From: Melastoma dodecandrum
Lineage: Eukaryota; Streptophyta; Magnoliopsida; Myrtales; Melastomataceae
Reading direction: 5' to 3'
Assembly (NCBI GenBank): GCA_029817715.1
Contig: JARUPY010000538.1
Span: 806,001-870,000, forward strand
DNA: 64,000 nucleotides
Made by a program: the position numbers and the translations under genes. The notes under the pieces are model-generated. The model was not told the DNA's origin. It saw only the letters and a list, made by a program, of their open reading frames with translations, and made no database searches. Positions within the stretch are counted from its first letter, which is position 1; the number at the start of each line of letters is the position of its first letter. Shown piece after piece: positions 45,481 to 58,320 of this stretch.

Positions 45481-48400
45481 AACACACCAGATTTATAATG
45501 GTTCGCGACGAGTAATACCTTCATACTCTCCCGTCACTCCACCATAATTAGAGTGTATTCACTATATGTCAGAACAGGGAATGACAAATGCACACTTCTA
45601 CTTGAAATGTAGCTAAAAAGAATATGAACTAACATACCGTGTCTAACTATCACCTGTATGGTCGTACCGTAACTAACTCCGACTTAGCTTTTCGCTGCGC
45701 CCGTGGCTTTCACTCCGATGACTACCACAGTATCTATGTAAATACTCCTTCGTGACTTCGTTTGCACGCCCCTCACGTGACTGACTTCGACACAGCTCAT
45801 CATTGTGTTTGTCCCTCATTGTTTACTCTAGTTTGTTGCGGCGAATCTTGTTGGTGGCTGCAAATTGTTGGGATCTACAGGTGGTGTGGCCACACAATAG
45901 AGAGATTAACAGGGAATGACAATTGCAGGTTGACAGTAAAGATTGAAACCACTAACTCTTAGCGGAAAATCATCAGAAATCATGGCTCATGTTATAGGCT
46001 ATGTTTTCTTATTTTACGGAACATATGCTTATGATTCTCTGCCTCCACTACGGTAAGCTTCATGCACGGAACGAAGTCCCACATCGGGTGGGAACGCCCA
46101 TCTGACGTGTCGGCGATCAACCCGATATGTAAGCATTAAACACAAGAGAATATAAGCAAATGTGAAACTTCATGAATTGATTCATGTACGCGCGCCCTCC
46201 AGCCTAGCACGCGCGCTGCGGCTCCTGCGACACGAGGATCCGGGCCCGCTCCCCGAGGCCCAATCCGGTCGGCATCGCGACTCGAGCGTCGGACGCTGCG
46301 GAAGGGCATCGGGTTGAATCCTCCCTTGGTTCCCGAACGGATCTGCGGGGCGTTTCGCCGACCGTCTCCAGTCCTTGAAGGCGACGGGCGAAAGGCTGCG
46401 TTAAGACCTCGCTTGGGAAATTCCGGGAGGATCCAGGAAGCGGCTCGTGTTGCCGTCACCCATCCAAAATGGCTCCGTTTGTAAAATGTGTTGTTGTTTA
46501 ACCTAGGTAAACTATTACGGAGTCGCCACCGACTTTTTATTTTAAAACTGTTAAGTCGAAAAAACAGCTTGTTCGGGGATTTCTACTTACTAGTCTTTAC
46601 ACTCTAAACATGCGAAGATGTGGCGTTTGCTCCAAAAGAGTTTGGCTTTTGATTAACGGGCGTTGGACCCGATCCGGGCATGACTCCGGACTCATGTCAC
46701 TGTTTTACGGGCGTTGGACCCGATTCGAGCCTTTTGGGCTCGAACTTATGTGTATTTAGCAAATAGCATGCGACGATAAACCTATGGGCCTAAAGCATGC
46801 GAACAACCACAACCAATTATCGAGATCAAAGAGAGCGGGAAAGGGCGGTGATCGTGAGCCTATGCACTTGGGCTCACGACCCGTTACATGTGGAAATAAA
46901 GAAAAGACGGGAAGCCCGCGCTTCCCTCATGTACCTGAGATGACGGTTGATGCCGCTTCTCTCAGAACCAACGGTTTTTTAGGCCGCGGTAGATCCAACC
47001 CGCGCGGTTTGTTACGCGCGCCTTCGAGTGATCTTCGAAAATTCGGAGTCGGTTCTCCCGAAATCGCATGCTCACGCAATCCGATGTCGGATAGGAAAGT
47101 TATGCTCCGTCAACGGACCCCTCTGCAGTCTGACCGCGGCTTTCCATCTCCGTATATGCTTGTTTTTTTTTCTCGTTCCATGTCGCATGTGACAGGTTAA
47201 GCAAGAACGTGGAGGGGAAGGGATGTCAGCCACGTTCTAAGCAAGAATGGTTGAATGAGGACAAATAAAGAGGTTGGAAGCTCACCGAGGGATCGCCTCG
47301 CCTCGGGTTGGCCCGAGGAAGAACCGAAGAAACTTTGGCTCTCTTTCGACGTTCGGATATGATGTGTGGGATGTTAGCATCCGCTGCACTCTCTTGAACT
47401 TGAGAGTAAAGGGCGCTGTCTTGCGCGAGTTCATGACGAAGGGAGGATTCCGGGGAGTCGTTCGGTGTTGCCGCGATTTGTACTAGCCGCAACCGTCGAT
47501 TTGTGAAGGTGCAGCCGACTCCTCGTGGTTAGGTTGGCTTGGGGGTCTCCATGCTCCCTAAGCTTACCTTGGTCGGAAGCGTCGTCGAAGGGACTCCGAA
47601 AGTGATGGTGACGAAGAAGGCTCTTTGCACCAAAGGGGAGGAATTCGGAGAATGCTTCTTCTCCCGTGTGTGTATGTGTGTTTTTTTTTTTTGGAGGAGT
47701 TGTTGTCTGCGTGCTTCTCTTCTTCGCCCCTTCCTCTTATTATTATTTTTTTTGAAAGAAACCTTTTTGGGCATGAAGATTGGAAGCTCTCCGTTGGATT
47801 CTAGATGGCAGCCCCGAATCCTTGTATCTATGTGCCAAAATGTGTAAATAAACCATTGGACAATTGGTTTCCATGTTACCATCAAACCCCCATTGGTTAT
47901 TGTCCTATTTTGCTCTATTGTTTGGGGGATTCTTGGATGATTGCACGCATCCATTGATGGGGATGGGGACAAGCTCCGCCGTCGCTCATTAATGCTTCTA
48001 TCTTCACATGTGGCCAACTTGGGGGATCTACAATTTCGAAAAGAGTTTAAACAATCAACTACATGAATCGGTTCATCACCGTCATAGATAAAGAGTTTAG
48101 TTCCGCATACTAGATGACAAGCAAAATATGAAAATAAAAGAAAAGAAAATCTTCATCGTCTGCTCCGATCTCTCCCCTTTCGGCCGTCGTCTAGCGACCA
48201 CTGTCTTCTCTCTAAAACTCATGATTTAAACCCTTTTATAGCTAGGGTAAATCTTCCCAAAGCACTCAGGAGATTTGAAAATATTTAAAAATATATTCTC
48301 ACCCCCGTGTGGTCACACCAGATCCTCGTGTGGCCACACAAATCTTTCTATTCAAATCTGCTGTGTTCGTGTAACCACACCAAATCCTCGTGTGGCTACA

Positions 48401-48600
48401 CGACTCTTCCTGTCCACCAGCTTCCCTCTCGGTAATTCTACCATTTACCTTCTTATCACTCATCCTTCGAGATGTTTTCCTCGATGTAGATTTCACGTCG
48501 TATCGACCCTTTTTTCTATAAAGAACATCTCAAGTACGAAAGTATCCATGTAAAATGACTAAAATGAAAATAACATGTAAACTAACTACATAATCCTATA
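45480..48600. mobile_element. probable non-autonomous LTR-retrotransposon remains
   Basis: GC-richer block (46180-47620) in AT-rich surroundings without recognisable coding domains. It contains tacggagtcgccaccgac near 46513, a phrase resembling noncoding parts of plant LTR elements, a 50-bp-spaced duplication of acgggcgttggacccgat (46656 and 46706), and clusters of gtgtggccacac palindromes (45891 and 48305-48402). No LTR pair, primer site or duplication could be shown, so limits are approximate and class is inferred. Confidence 0.35.
48306..48402. repeat. cluster of CGTGTGGNNACACG palindromic units
   Basis: Four imperfect palindromes, cgtgtggtcacac, cgtgtggccacac, cgtgtaaccacac and cgtgtggctacacg, occur within 97 bases, in two pairs about 60 bases apart. 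A fifth copy is at 45891. Probably part of a transposon's noncoding region. Confidence 0.65.
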
Positions 48601-49158
48601 AATATTAGGTGTCTAACACTAATTTAGGTTCATAGATGAAACATGTACCACTAATTTCTTAGAGTTAACTTAATTTATCAGGTGTGTCTAACACTAATAT
48701 AGGTACATTGGCAGGATTCGTGAGCTGTGATTAATGCAAAAGTATGCAAGTTAAAAAACAAGGGAGAACCTTGCAAATTAATTCGACACAGAGGAAGGAC
48801 TAAAAGAGAATGTTCTTTATCCAACTCCAACCTCGAAAAGAGACGATTCCATCCCCTGCCCCAAGCACATATAGCTTTAGGAGAACCCTAGCTAGCCACG
48901 TGTCCAGCTGACAAAAAAGCAATCTGCTTCTCCAGTCAAACTGATACTAAGCTGTTCCTAACACCCAATCGGAAACCCTGAGTCGTAGTAGTAGAACTAG
49001 TAGTAGATTGGCAAAGCAGTTCAACAGAGAAGGAAGTGATCCACTTCGCGGTAGCCTTCTACCTGTTCCTTCTTTAGGATAACAATTTATAGAACCCCCA
49101 CCAGTACACTAATTCTTTTCTTAAAGTGTAATTAATTTAAACAACCAGGATGACATTA
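48600..49158. other. 3' flank of WUSCHEL
   Basis: Noncoding. A short duplication of ggtgtctaacactaat occurs near 48608 and 48681. The region near 49080-49158 should be the WUS 3' UTR. Confidence 0.4.
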
Positions 49159-50285
49159 CTAGAACGGCGCCGGGGATTTCTTCCCCGTGCAGGAGCTGAG
49201 ACTCAGCTCCAGAGATGCCCTCGGCTTCGCCATCATCACCACATCCCCATGCCATGAGCCTCCTGTCCCCCTATAATAGTAACCCACGGGCCCAAGACCC
49301 GGTTCCGAAGCCAGTGTGGGATTAGTGCTAGGGCTTATCCCAAATAAGCCACCCTCACTATACTTGTCCTCTCTCATGGGGAACAAGGGAAGCGTTTCGA
49401 TCTCGGGGGCATCGTCGAAGTCGTCGTCCCCTTTCTCCCTGTCTTCTTCGTCTTCCCCACCTTCTTGTGGGTATCTCCCCACAGATTGATTTCCTCCGCA
49501 ATGGAATCTGTTACCCAGTACGTTGCAGTATGAGGAAGACGCATAGAAGGACAGGTTCATGGCAGCCCATCCAACAGTCTGGACCTCCAAGCCTCCACCG
49601 CTGTCAGCAGACAGGGAACACTCCTGAGGAATCAAAACAGGAGGTAAGGAATTTATTCTTCGCTAAAGATCTTCTTCCATTAAATAACCTAAGCTGAAAT
49701 TGATAAGAAACCCCAGTCATCACCTTGAAGTTCTTCTCCATTGCGACAGAACCGGATCTGTAACTGCCCATTTGTGCACTACTACCTAGCATACCACCAT
49801 AATGAGTTGAAGATGTAAGCCAAGGCCGGAAGGTTTCAACAGAGAACCCGGATAACAAATGTTAGTCAATTTATAGAGAAATACAAGGGACGGGCGACTG
49901 TGGGTGAACACCGACCATTTGTAGGATGAAAGATGGGATCGGAAGATAGGCGCTTCTTCTGACGCTCACGGGCCTTGTGGTTCTGGAACCAGTAGAAGAC
50001 GTTCTTGCCCTCGATCTTCCCAAACTGACGGAGGCGGGCAGAGATCCGTTGGATCTGCTCGGCACTGGGAGACCTAACCCCATAGTTGTAGTAGAGGTCC
50101 CTGAGTATCCTTATCTGCTCTGCAGTCGGTGTCCACCTCGTGCTGGTTGGTCTGGGACCTCCGATCTGCTGTGATCCCCCTCCCTTGCCATAGATGGCGG
50201 CTGCAGCCGTGTCCGTGTTGCTGATGGCAGTAACGTTGGTGCCCTGATCAGTCTTGGGTTGCTGATGCTGATCTTGAGAATCCAT
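49159..50285 (-). CDS. WUS: WUSCHEL homeodomain transcription factor
   Basis: Three exons, 50285-49916, 49785-49724 and 49623-49159, join in phase to 298 residues (Arabidopsis WUS is 292). The atypical WUS homeodomain spans about 47-112 ([30 protein letters not shown], then [20 protein letters not shown]). An acidic stretch ([15 protein letters not shown]) precedes the WUS box TLPLFPM (221-227), and an EAR repressor motif LELSLS lies at 282-287. The acidic region plus WUS box plus C-terminal EAR is the WUS combination; other modern-clade WOX proteins lack one or more. In the plant it maintains shoot stem cells, acting from the organising centre, with feedback through CLAVATA3. Start: first Met, [10 protein letters not shown]. 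Intron 1 has a weak acceptor (ATGCTAG), but its phase is right and no other AG nearby preserves the frame as well. Confidence 0.88.
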
Positions 50286-50416
50286 CCCTAGCTGTGAAAT
50301 CTTGTTGCGGATTCTTAGCTGGTACTAAAGAGGGGAAATGAAGAAAGAGGAGATGGACACAACTTGGAATGAGAGAACGCGTGATCGACTAAAATAAGAG
50401 AAAGGGGGTTTGTGCC

Positions 50417-50424
50417 CCTTTATA
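50417..50424 (-). promoter_or_regulatory. candidate TATA box of WUS
   Basis: TATAAAGG on the minus strand, 132 bases upstream of the WUS ATG, giving a 5' UTR of about 100 bases. Position and sequence fit; no other evidence. Confidence 0.5.
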
Positions 50425-53400
50425 ATTCGTAAACAGCAACACAAGAGACCGATTTTCATTACATGGGAAACCGTTTGGGTGCGTTAATGTTGGCATTTAT
50501 AACATGTGTCCCGGGAAGAAGTAATTAATTTCGTACCATGGTCCTCTTGCTTATTGCTTAAGGGAATTATGTTTGTTTTCAGAAAGAAAGAACTTCCGTC
50601 CCCCCCCCTCCCACCGTATGATGAGGGGGATGATGATGTGAGTAGATCAGGTAAATATCTGGTAGAGAATGACCAGTTGAAGAGGGCCAGTTGAAAGGGA
50701 CAGAACCGGGAGGGGAAGTAGTAGAAGGAATGGGGGGTGGAGTTGAAAAACTGGACCTTTGCTCCGATGAGTGTTCACGTGGAAACACATCCGAAATAAT
50801 TAGCCACGAACAATAGGATTTCATTTCGAAATCAGACCTTGGTAGTCGAACTTTCGAAAAAAATGACAAACGTTACGCGAGGATTTACAAGCAAAAAAAA
50901 AAAAAAAACAACACGGACAAATGCTTGAACACGCAGGACATGTATTTATTACAGCGACGAATAATCCAAATCTTATGTACTCTTTGTATATTGCTGTTTC
51001 TTTTACATCGTCTTACGAGAATGCATTACTTGTCCTCTCGTAACTTTCCTACTACTACTACTACTATTACTACTACTTTCTATTTTTGCAACTAGGGAGC
51101 TGCTCCCTATGGGATATGTATTAGATAGTTTCAAGTAGCAGCTATTCACTTTTCCTTTGTTTTTTTTGTTTTTTTTGTATTTCCTAAATTTGTGCCCTCT
51201 GGTCGTAAGCTGAAAGGCTAACAAAGCTTACGTAGACTAAGTAATTGCGGGGTTTCACTTCTTTTCAGGGAGATCTGATCCTCGAGGGATCTGCTTTCTC
51301 CGAATGTGTCATCACCTTCCGATATTCTTTCTTAAATAATAATAAAAAAACAAAAGAAAATAACTATCTCTCGTATAAAGATATGGTATCAAATCCATCA
51401 AAAAAATTTGATCCCAGTCTCCCGATTACGTTGTACTCCTATGCGGACATCAGACGATAGCCAGAGCTTGGACTTTATGTAGAACCGGCTTTCCCGGACT
51501 TCACATTTAGCTTTTCAACCTAAAATCAACCCGGAAGGACTGGTTCAAAGAGGAAAACCAAAGGTTGTTCATCGAGGACTCCTGGACCACCCCCCTGAGT
51601 GGGTATAAACCTTATCATCAATTAGGTGGAGTTCATTGCCAGAAAGCACACGGCCCTTCCCAGTCTTGGCCTTTTGTACACTGATGTTTTTGTGCACACA
51701 CATATATAGTACAAGCTGCCACTTAAACAAAAACGAAGACCAAATTATATCTCTAATATGCATGCCGAAAAGTTCAGAACTTTGAGCACGATCCATGTCC
51801 ATCGTCCCATGTCACGTTGCTATTTGGAAACCATACAATAGACTGTAGTAATAGATAAGAATAGTACACGTATTGTGAGGAAAACCTCGTATTCACGTCA
51901 TACGTTGAGAGAAATATGCTGTGAGGCTACTTATTCCAAAATAAGAAATAAAAACACAAAAATTAGAGTTATGGAATGGCGGCAGTACGCCCCCATCATC
52001 GCCTGCACCAGAACTGTTCTTTTTTATTAAGGAAAAGACCATTTATTTAGCTTTATAACGGGAAATATACGTTGTGAGCCTTTATGAATATAAAGTAATA
52101 CATAATTTTTTACTATAGAAGGAAATTTAAGATAACATAAAAATATATATGCAAATTATATGCCAATGGAGAAGCAGGGGATCGCAGCATGGGGGTAATG
52201 ATGGCATGGGATGAAAAAAAAAAGTGAGGTAAATCCTGGGGTTGCTTGAGCTCGAATCTGATCGAAAAGGAAAAATACGGTAGGGAATCAAATTTTCGTA
52301 GAAATTTTTATAATTATATTAAATAATTTAATTTAATAAAAAAAATCCCTTTAATCATAATCGCGTGAACTTCTCAATAAAAATGTTTGTTTTCTGAGTT
52401 AAATGCTCACGAAAAAATCGAAGTAATTAAGTAAAACAGATTATCTGAAAATTGTAATATAAAAATGTGTTGCATAAAGGAACATGGGGAGTCACCTCGT
52501 AGGGGGTGGGGGTTTTTCCTACGTTCTATTTTATGAAAATTATTCTGACTGAAATTTTTTTCATTCTCTCTCAATTCCCACTCATTCCCTGTGTCCATCA
52601 ACATCACCTTTTCGCAGACTTGGATTGCTCTCTGTAGTTCGGCAGACTAAAGAGCTATTCATCGGTGAAATACTGAAAACGCAAGGAAGTTATTTTCACT
52701 TCAAGATATTGTCACATTTAACGGTTACGTACCAAGCTCGATTCTACTAAACAGTTATAAATCAACATAATTAAATGGGTAGGCTCTTCTAAATATATTT
52801 ATATCGGACAGAAATGGCTTTCTTTTGTAATTTCCTGACAAGTTTTTATGATTTTGACACCCCATCGTGACATTTCATCCTTTTCCCTCTGTCATGGGAT
52901 AGAATAGCATAATAGCAATACTATAGCATTTACACTAGAATCGGCTTTCTGTCCTCTGCCACGACGTATGCAAATGGCAATCCTATCTACTCAAAATATA
53001 CTTCTCATGAAAATAGAGTATATAAATTTTGTAGTATTCTAAAATTAGTATAATTCAACTTCACAAAAAAAACTACTTGTTGCGATGATAATAATTTATT
53101 TTAATGTGATCATTTATCCTGTCTCCGTCTCCTTCTTGGGTACTTCCTCCCTCCCCAGCTAGAAGAATTCTGTAGCTTAAAATCCGTGGGAACACCAGAA
53201 TGAATTTCAACATAAATGGACATAGCGTAACAATTTATAAATTAATATATTTTTATATTTTGAACAATGGAAACTATGTATAATTCAAATAGTTAACCGA
53301 ATGAATAAGATTTTTTTAAAAAAACATCTAATTTAATAGTCCGTAGAAATAGATTAAGAGAATTATAAAATCTAAATAAATGAAAAATTCAAAAAATGGT

Positions 53401-54200
53401 GACCTTAACATAAGGTATTTTATAAAAAAATAGTTTTAATTTTTTGAATTTATAGTAAGTATATATGCAATATAGAAAAAGATATAACTTTGTCTTTCAT
53501 GTTCACTCCACATAAGAGAACCTCCTCCTCCCGCCCGTTCCTCTTCAATCGGTCTGTCCTCCTCTCTCACGCCTCTTTTCACTTCCTCACCAGTCGTTTT
53601 CTACTTTTTCATTAAGTGAGAGACCCCCACTTCCCTTTTACTTCCTTATATCTCTGATCGGTGGTCTTCTTTAGGAAGAACTGTCCCTTTACCATGCGCT
53701 TTCTCGTCAATGCCTCCTACGCATGTATTTCCTTGTAAATTTTCTTCCCAATGATCCTTTCTTTCATCGCCTGTGATAGAACGTGTGCAATGAGCTACGG
53801 TACTTCTATAACAATCTAAGAATTTACAGAGGGCCTCACCCCGAGAATTAAAAGAAACCAAATAATATGAGGAAAAAAAATTAACACAAATGTACAGTAG
53901 ACACAGGCCAAGTTATACTCTGAAGCACAACAACAAATGGAACCACTAAAAAGATATTGATGATATTTAGTAGATACAGGATAGATGCTATGGAGTGACG
54001 GGATGGAGTCCCCATCATCATCATATTTAATATGGAATGGAGTGTGGGGGATCGAGTTGGAATAATGATATTTACTCGAAATGGACAAAATCACACGTAC
54101 GAAATCGCAGTCGGAGATTCTCCCTCGGATCTCTCTCGTCTTTTCCTCAAAGTCACGATGACGTCCCAGCCCATGAGTCGAATACTTAATTTATTTTTAT
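50425..54200. other. WUS upstream spacer, AT-rich
   Basis: No gene. Would contain WUS upstream regulatory DNA. Holds an A-run at 50894-50910 and a (TAC/TAG)n-like stretch near 51050-51080. The part from 51850 to 53500 is strongly AT-rich with no readable frames. Confidence 0.4.
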
Positions 54201-54364
54201 TTATTTGAGGGTGAAGTGTGCGAGTGGTGTAATGGTTTTTCGGACAACACAAGACACGCACAGGAGAATACTACATGCCTATCCGTAAGTTACTCCGAGT
54301 TTTAGGGTTGTGGCTGGACGGGAAAGACAAGATTTCAGTCTGTCCTCCTCACTTTATTGTTTTC

Positions 54365-54490
54365 GGTCGATTTTTTAAGCTTAGCTCCCATTAATCCGAA
54401 TTCGATTCTGATAGGACATTTGATTATGACGGACGAGCCTTTCAACAGGAATGACTACGTACGGTAGGTTTTGAACCCGAGAAAATAAAG
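54365..54490 (-). mobile_element. decayed SINE copy
   Basis: Read on the minus strand: cgggttcaaaacctaccgta followed by cgtagtca, then a body with tcctatcagaatcgaattcg and gattaatgggagctaagctt. It matches the 5.0-kb SINE from box B through the body, with many substitutions. Target duplications were not found. Confidence 0.6.
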
Positions 54491-55143
54491 CGCGCTCTCC
54501 TCTTTGAATGCCCTTCTCATTTCCTTTCGTACGAAGGACAAACATTTATGCGATGATTTTTTTTTTATATTTTGTGAGTTTTATCAAGCAATGCGTGATT
54601 TAAAACAAAAAAAACTCTCATTCCACCCAAACGAGTCCGAATGCCAAAATATGGGGAATGGGGACGTTCCGCCAACATCAATTCCCTTCAATCTCACTCC
54701 CGCATTGATAATGTCATTCTTTTTCCTCACGTTTCTTGTGGCACAAGAAGGTTCAACCCATACTGTTCTTAAATGTTACTTTGTGTCCCAAATGGAAAGA
54801 AAAAGATGAATATAAAAGAAGTAAGATGTTCATGGTATAACAAGGACAACTTCAGCAGTTGAGTATCAGATAGATGGGGTAATTTTTTTTTATTACAAAA
54901 GTTTGGAATTGTCTAGGATAAGTAATAGAACGTTGTAGCGAACATTTGGTTACTTCCGTTAAAAAATTGTGATGCGATTTATTTTTTTGAAACGATTAGA
55001 AAGTACCGTGACAACAAACCTCATAGGACCGAAAGGGGCCTCTTTCGGCTCTAAACCAAACGAACCCCATATGGCCCAGTCCTTACCAATTAACAAATTC
55101 CCGATATATAAATGAAGCCACGGTTTATATCCGGTGGACAGAA

Positions 55144-55242
55144 ATGGGACGCGTAATCAAGTCACAGAGGAAGGGAGTTGTCTCAATTTCAAGAGGTATC
55201 CGCACCTCTGCAAGTGGCCTGCTCCCCCTCGACTTCGGCGAG
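55144..55242 (+). pseudogene. possible fragment of ribosomal protein L8 (uL2)
   Basis: The frame opens MGRVIKSQRKG and returns to LDFGE 33 codons later. Plant cytosolic L8 begins MGRVI with a basic residue, then xQRKG, and has LDFGE at about residue 36. The middle is diverged and about three codons shorter, and nothing after LDFGE aligns clearly, though DVEHD at about 55504 may echo the family's NVEHH. Best read as a decayed gene fragment; chance is possible. Confidence 0.4.
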
Positions 55243-56467
55243 CCCTCAACTATCATTTCGCTAGATTATCTCGAATTCATATCTTTAAAAGTTCAAATCA
55301 ACATATTTATCATCTGTTTTTACCTACACGTAGTTCGCCACCTCTATCATCGTCTTCTGCACGTACTTCGTCTTAGGTTCACCTCAATTTATATTCCCAA
55401 GACCTTGTCCCCCCCCCCCCGGCCCCCCCCTCCTTTCCTTTCAATTTCGGTCAATTCCTGGGATTTAAACGAGGTCACAGTTTCCAATTCCGCCTCCACC
55501 GATGTCGAACACGACAATAATAAGCATATCATCTATTCATCCTTTAACCCACCGCTTGCCTATTGGTTCATTAGATATCTCAGGTATCAGCTTGAGCTCG
55601 TCCTTCACTGTCTCGAGGGAGTCGTCATGATGCCACTGCAAATATCTTGACATCAACACCATCCGGATTATGGAGCAGACCTCGGGGACCAATTTATGAT
55701 AGGTAAAATATTCCCGACTAGCCTCTGCTCTCATTCCACCTTTATTTCCTCCCTTTTCCTCAAACCCAGCACACGTAGCATCCCTCTATTGTGGTACACT
55801 AGCCGAATTTTGATAATATAGCAGAGGGTGCGAGGGACGTTCCCATTATCAAATATGTTTTAAAATTTAGTATTTTTATTTGATTTATCTTATTGGTTAA
55901 AAATATTCTTTTGTCGTACCCCAACGGCATCGACAAGTCAGATTCCATTAATGTTTATGATCCACAAAAAAATTAATGAAAATAACGTTCGTTTTTACAT
56001 GTTCTGGAAATTAAATAAAAAGATTATAAATAACAAGTGAAGTCCCGACAAAATTATCATAAGCGGTATCTTGATGTAAAAGCTTTAGGGGTTTCATATC
56101 TGATCAACGTTCAGGTTGTATTAGCGGAAAAAGAGGGGTCTGTGTGTTAAAACTAAAAGTAACTGTTACTAAAAAATCCAGATTCAGTTGGGAGGACAGA
56201 GGAGGTGAATACGACGAGATGTAACGCTCTTTGATTATAATTAAGAATTGGTATGTTTTATGTTGCTTTCATGATTGCATGCTATCTTGGTTCTTGATGC
56301 ATTATGTGTTGGTTTGCACTTTGGCAGTTGCATCCATAATAACGGGGACGACAATGATACCTGAGGGCCGCATCTGTGACATTTTTCGTGCTTTTAGATG
56401 AGAAACAATTTGAAGTGATCCCACTGGCGGCATCATATTTAGACATATTCCAAATCCAACATATCTT
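55243..56467. other. spacer 3' of the alpha/beta hydrolase gene
   Basis: No gene supported. Contains C-runs at 55409-55420 and 55423-55430, then AT-rich DNA. The last 200 bases probably contain the hydrolase 3' UTR. Confidence 0.4.
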
Positions 56468-58320
56468 TCATCGTTTGGTGGGGGTGGTGGGGTAGTGAAT
56501 GGAGTCCAGGAATTGCTTGAGCCTTCTGTTGTAGACGCAGGGCCTCTCCAGCTGGGCAAGGTGTCCTGCCTTCTTTATTGCAGCAACCTCTGCTTTCTCC
56601 CCTAATTTTCTGATCGAAGATAACCACAAATACCCACATCATCAACAAAGGAATGCTTCGAACAGATGAAATCATGGAGGAGTCGGGGAGTTGGGTCCTT
56701 ACTCTTTCATGTTCTCCGCCAGCTCCAGCTTGAAGATCTGGTCCATCTCCCCCCACAGCAGGAGGATCCTCTGTTCACATATACTTTACTTGGGTTACCA
56801 AAACTAAAAGAAATTTCCTTTGGATTTGGAGACTGCTATTGTTACCAAGACTAAAAATGAGCTTTACCTGAGTATATTTAGGGATGGTGGCATCCTTGTT
56901 GCTTATGACCAGAGCTTCCAACAATTCATTCCTCTCCTTCCTGTTTGTGAACATCACCTGTGTTTTTTTTTTAAATAATTATTACACAACAAAGGTTAGA
57001 TACAAATATCCAATCATATTATGCAATAAAATAATTTGATAAATCCTAATGTTTCGAGTAGGACGACGACTGTTTCTTGTCTTGTGGGCAATGTCCCCCA
57101 GAAAGTCCACTTTGACCATTCGTGTGAACTTAGGTAACCCAACATCCACTACTCCTTGTAATTTCTTTATCAAGAAATGTAGCACAAAAACAAACAAAGA
57201 AGAAAAAGGACAGATTGGTGGTTGAGATATTGATGGAGGGTTACACCACTGCAGCAATCTGCAATTTAATTGTCGTTGGCCAAACCAAGCTCGCCAGGAA
57301 TACACCCCCACATCACAATCCCCTCCCATGTGAACTACATATATCCCAGTCACAGAATTCAGAGTTCAAATAACTTAACACAAAGTTCGGCGGTCTGCTC
57401 GTAATAAATTCATCGAGTCATAAAGGGGAGAGTACCAGAGCACATGACGTTTCCTTCATTTTTTGCCCATCTTGAAAGAATTTTAAACAAAAGAAATGAA
57501 ATTTTCGAAACTGAAACTATCTGAATGGCACAAATCAGATGACCCGTTTCACGCATACTGCATGTCAATGTCCTCTAAGAAAGAAGTTAAATCTGTCGAA
57601 ATGGTGTGGGAGAGGAGGGGGGGGGAACTAAACCTCGAGGTAATCCTTATGCAAGCGGTCCGGGAACCATATCTTCCTGTGCATCGCAACCGTCTGGAGG
57701 GCCTTTAGCCCCTTCACCGAGGTTGGCATCAGCAGCTCGGAAGAGGACGAGAATCCCAGGCGATGCAGGGTCTCGTCGCTGATGGAGTCCGTCATGGCAA
57801 GTATCGATCCAGATATCACGACAGCGTTGACTGCTTCCGGGTACATCTCTGCCATCTTGAATGCAACCATGCCCCCGTAGCTGAACCCGACCACCGTAAA
57901 CCTCTCAACTCCGAGCTTATTGAATGCCTTCATGAGGCACTCGGCCTGGAACGTAGGAGACCTGTCGGCCTTGTCGGTTGTAGACCCGCCAAAGAATATG
58001 AGGTCGGGAACGTACACGGCGTACTTCTTGGTGAAGTTCCCGGCCTGGAACTGCCACGTTACTATGCCTTCGGCCGCGAAACCATGCACAAACACCACGA
58101 CAGGCTTGGTGGGATTAGTGATCGTGACAGTAGCATCGGGCTTATCATTGCCAGAGGTAGATTTGGGCTTGCGGCCATCCCTGTGCTTTTTTATGGTCTC
58201 AGAGGGAACCCAAATACTCATCGTAGTGCCTGGCTCAAGCTCGACGGAGTGGAGTCGAATGCCGGCCATTTTCATCAGGCCGTGGAGGAGGGGCTTCTGG
58301 ATCGCTACGAAGTTAACCAT
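56468..58320 (-). CDS. alpha/beta-hydrolase fold protein
   Basis: Four exons, 58320-57634, 56957-56868, 56770-56703 and 56609-56468, in phase, 328 residues. The fold starts with PVVVFVHGFAAEG (oxyanion HG), and the nucleophile elbow is VVGFSYGG with Ser147. Acid Asp269 lies in RILLLWGEMD and the His298 in KKAGHLAQLERP, so the triad is complete. The N-terminus (MVNFVAIQKPLLHGLMKMAGI) is amphipathic, with no clear cleavable signal. Members of this plant group are annotated as esterases, lipases or monoacylglycerol-lipase-like enzymes; the substrate cannot be told. A Gly-rich cap residue change or missing cap was not detected. Intron 1 (57633-56958) is the longest. Confidence 0.92.
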
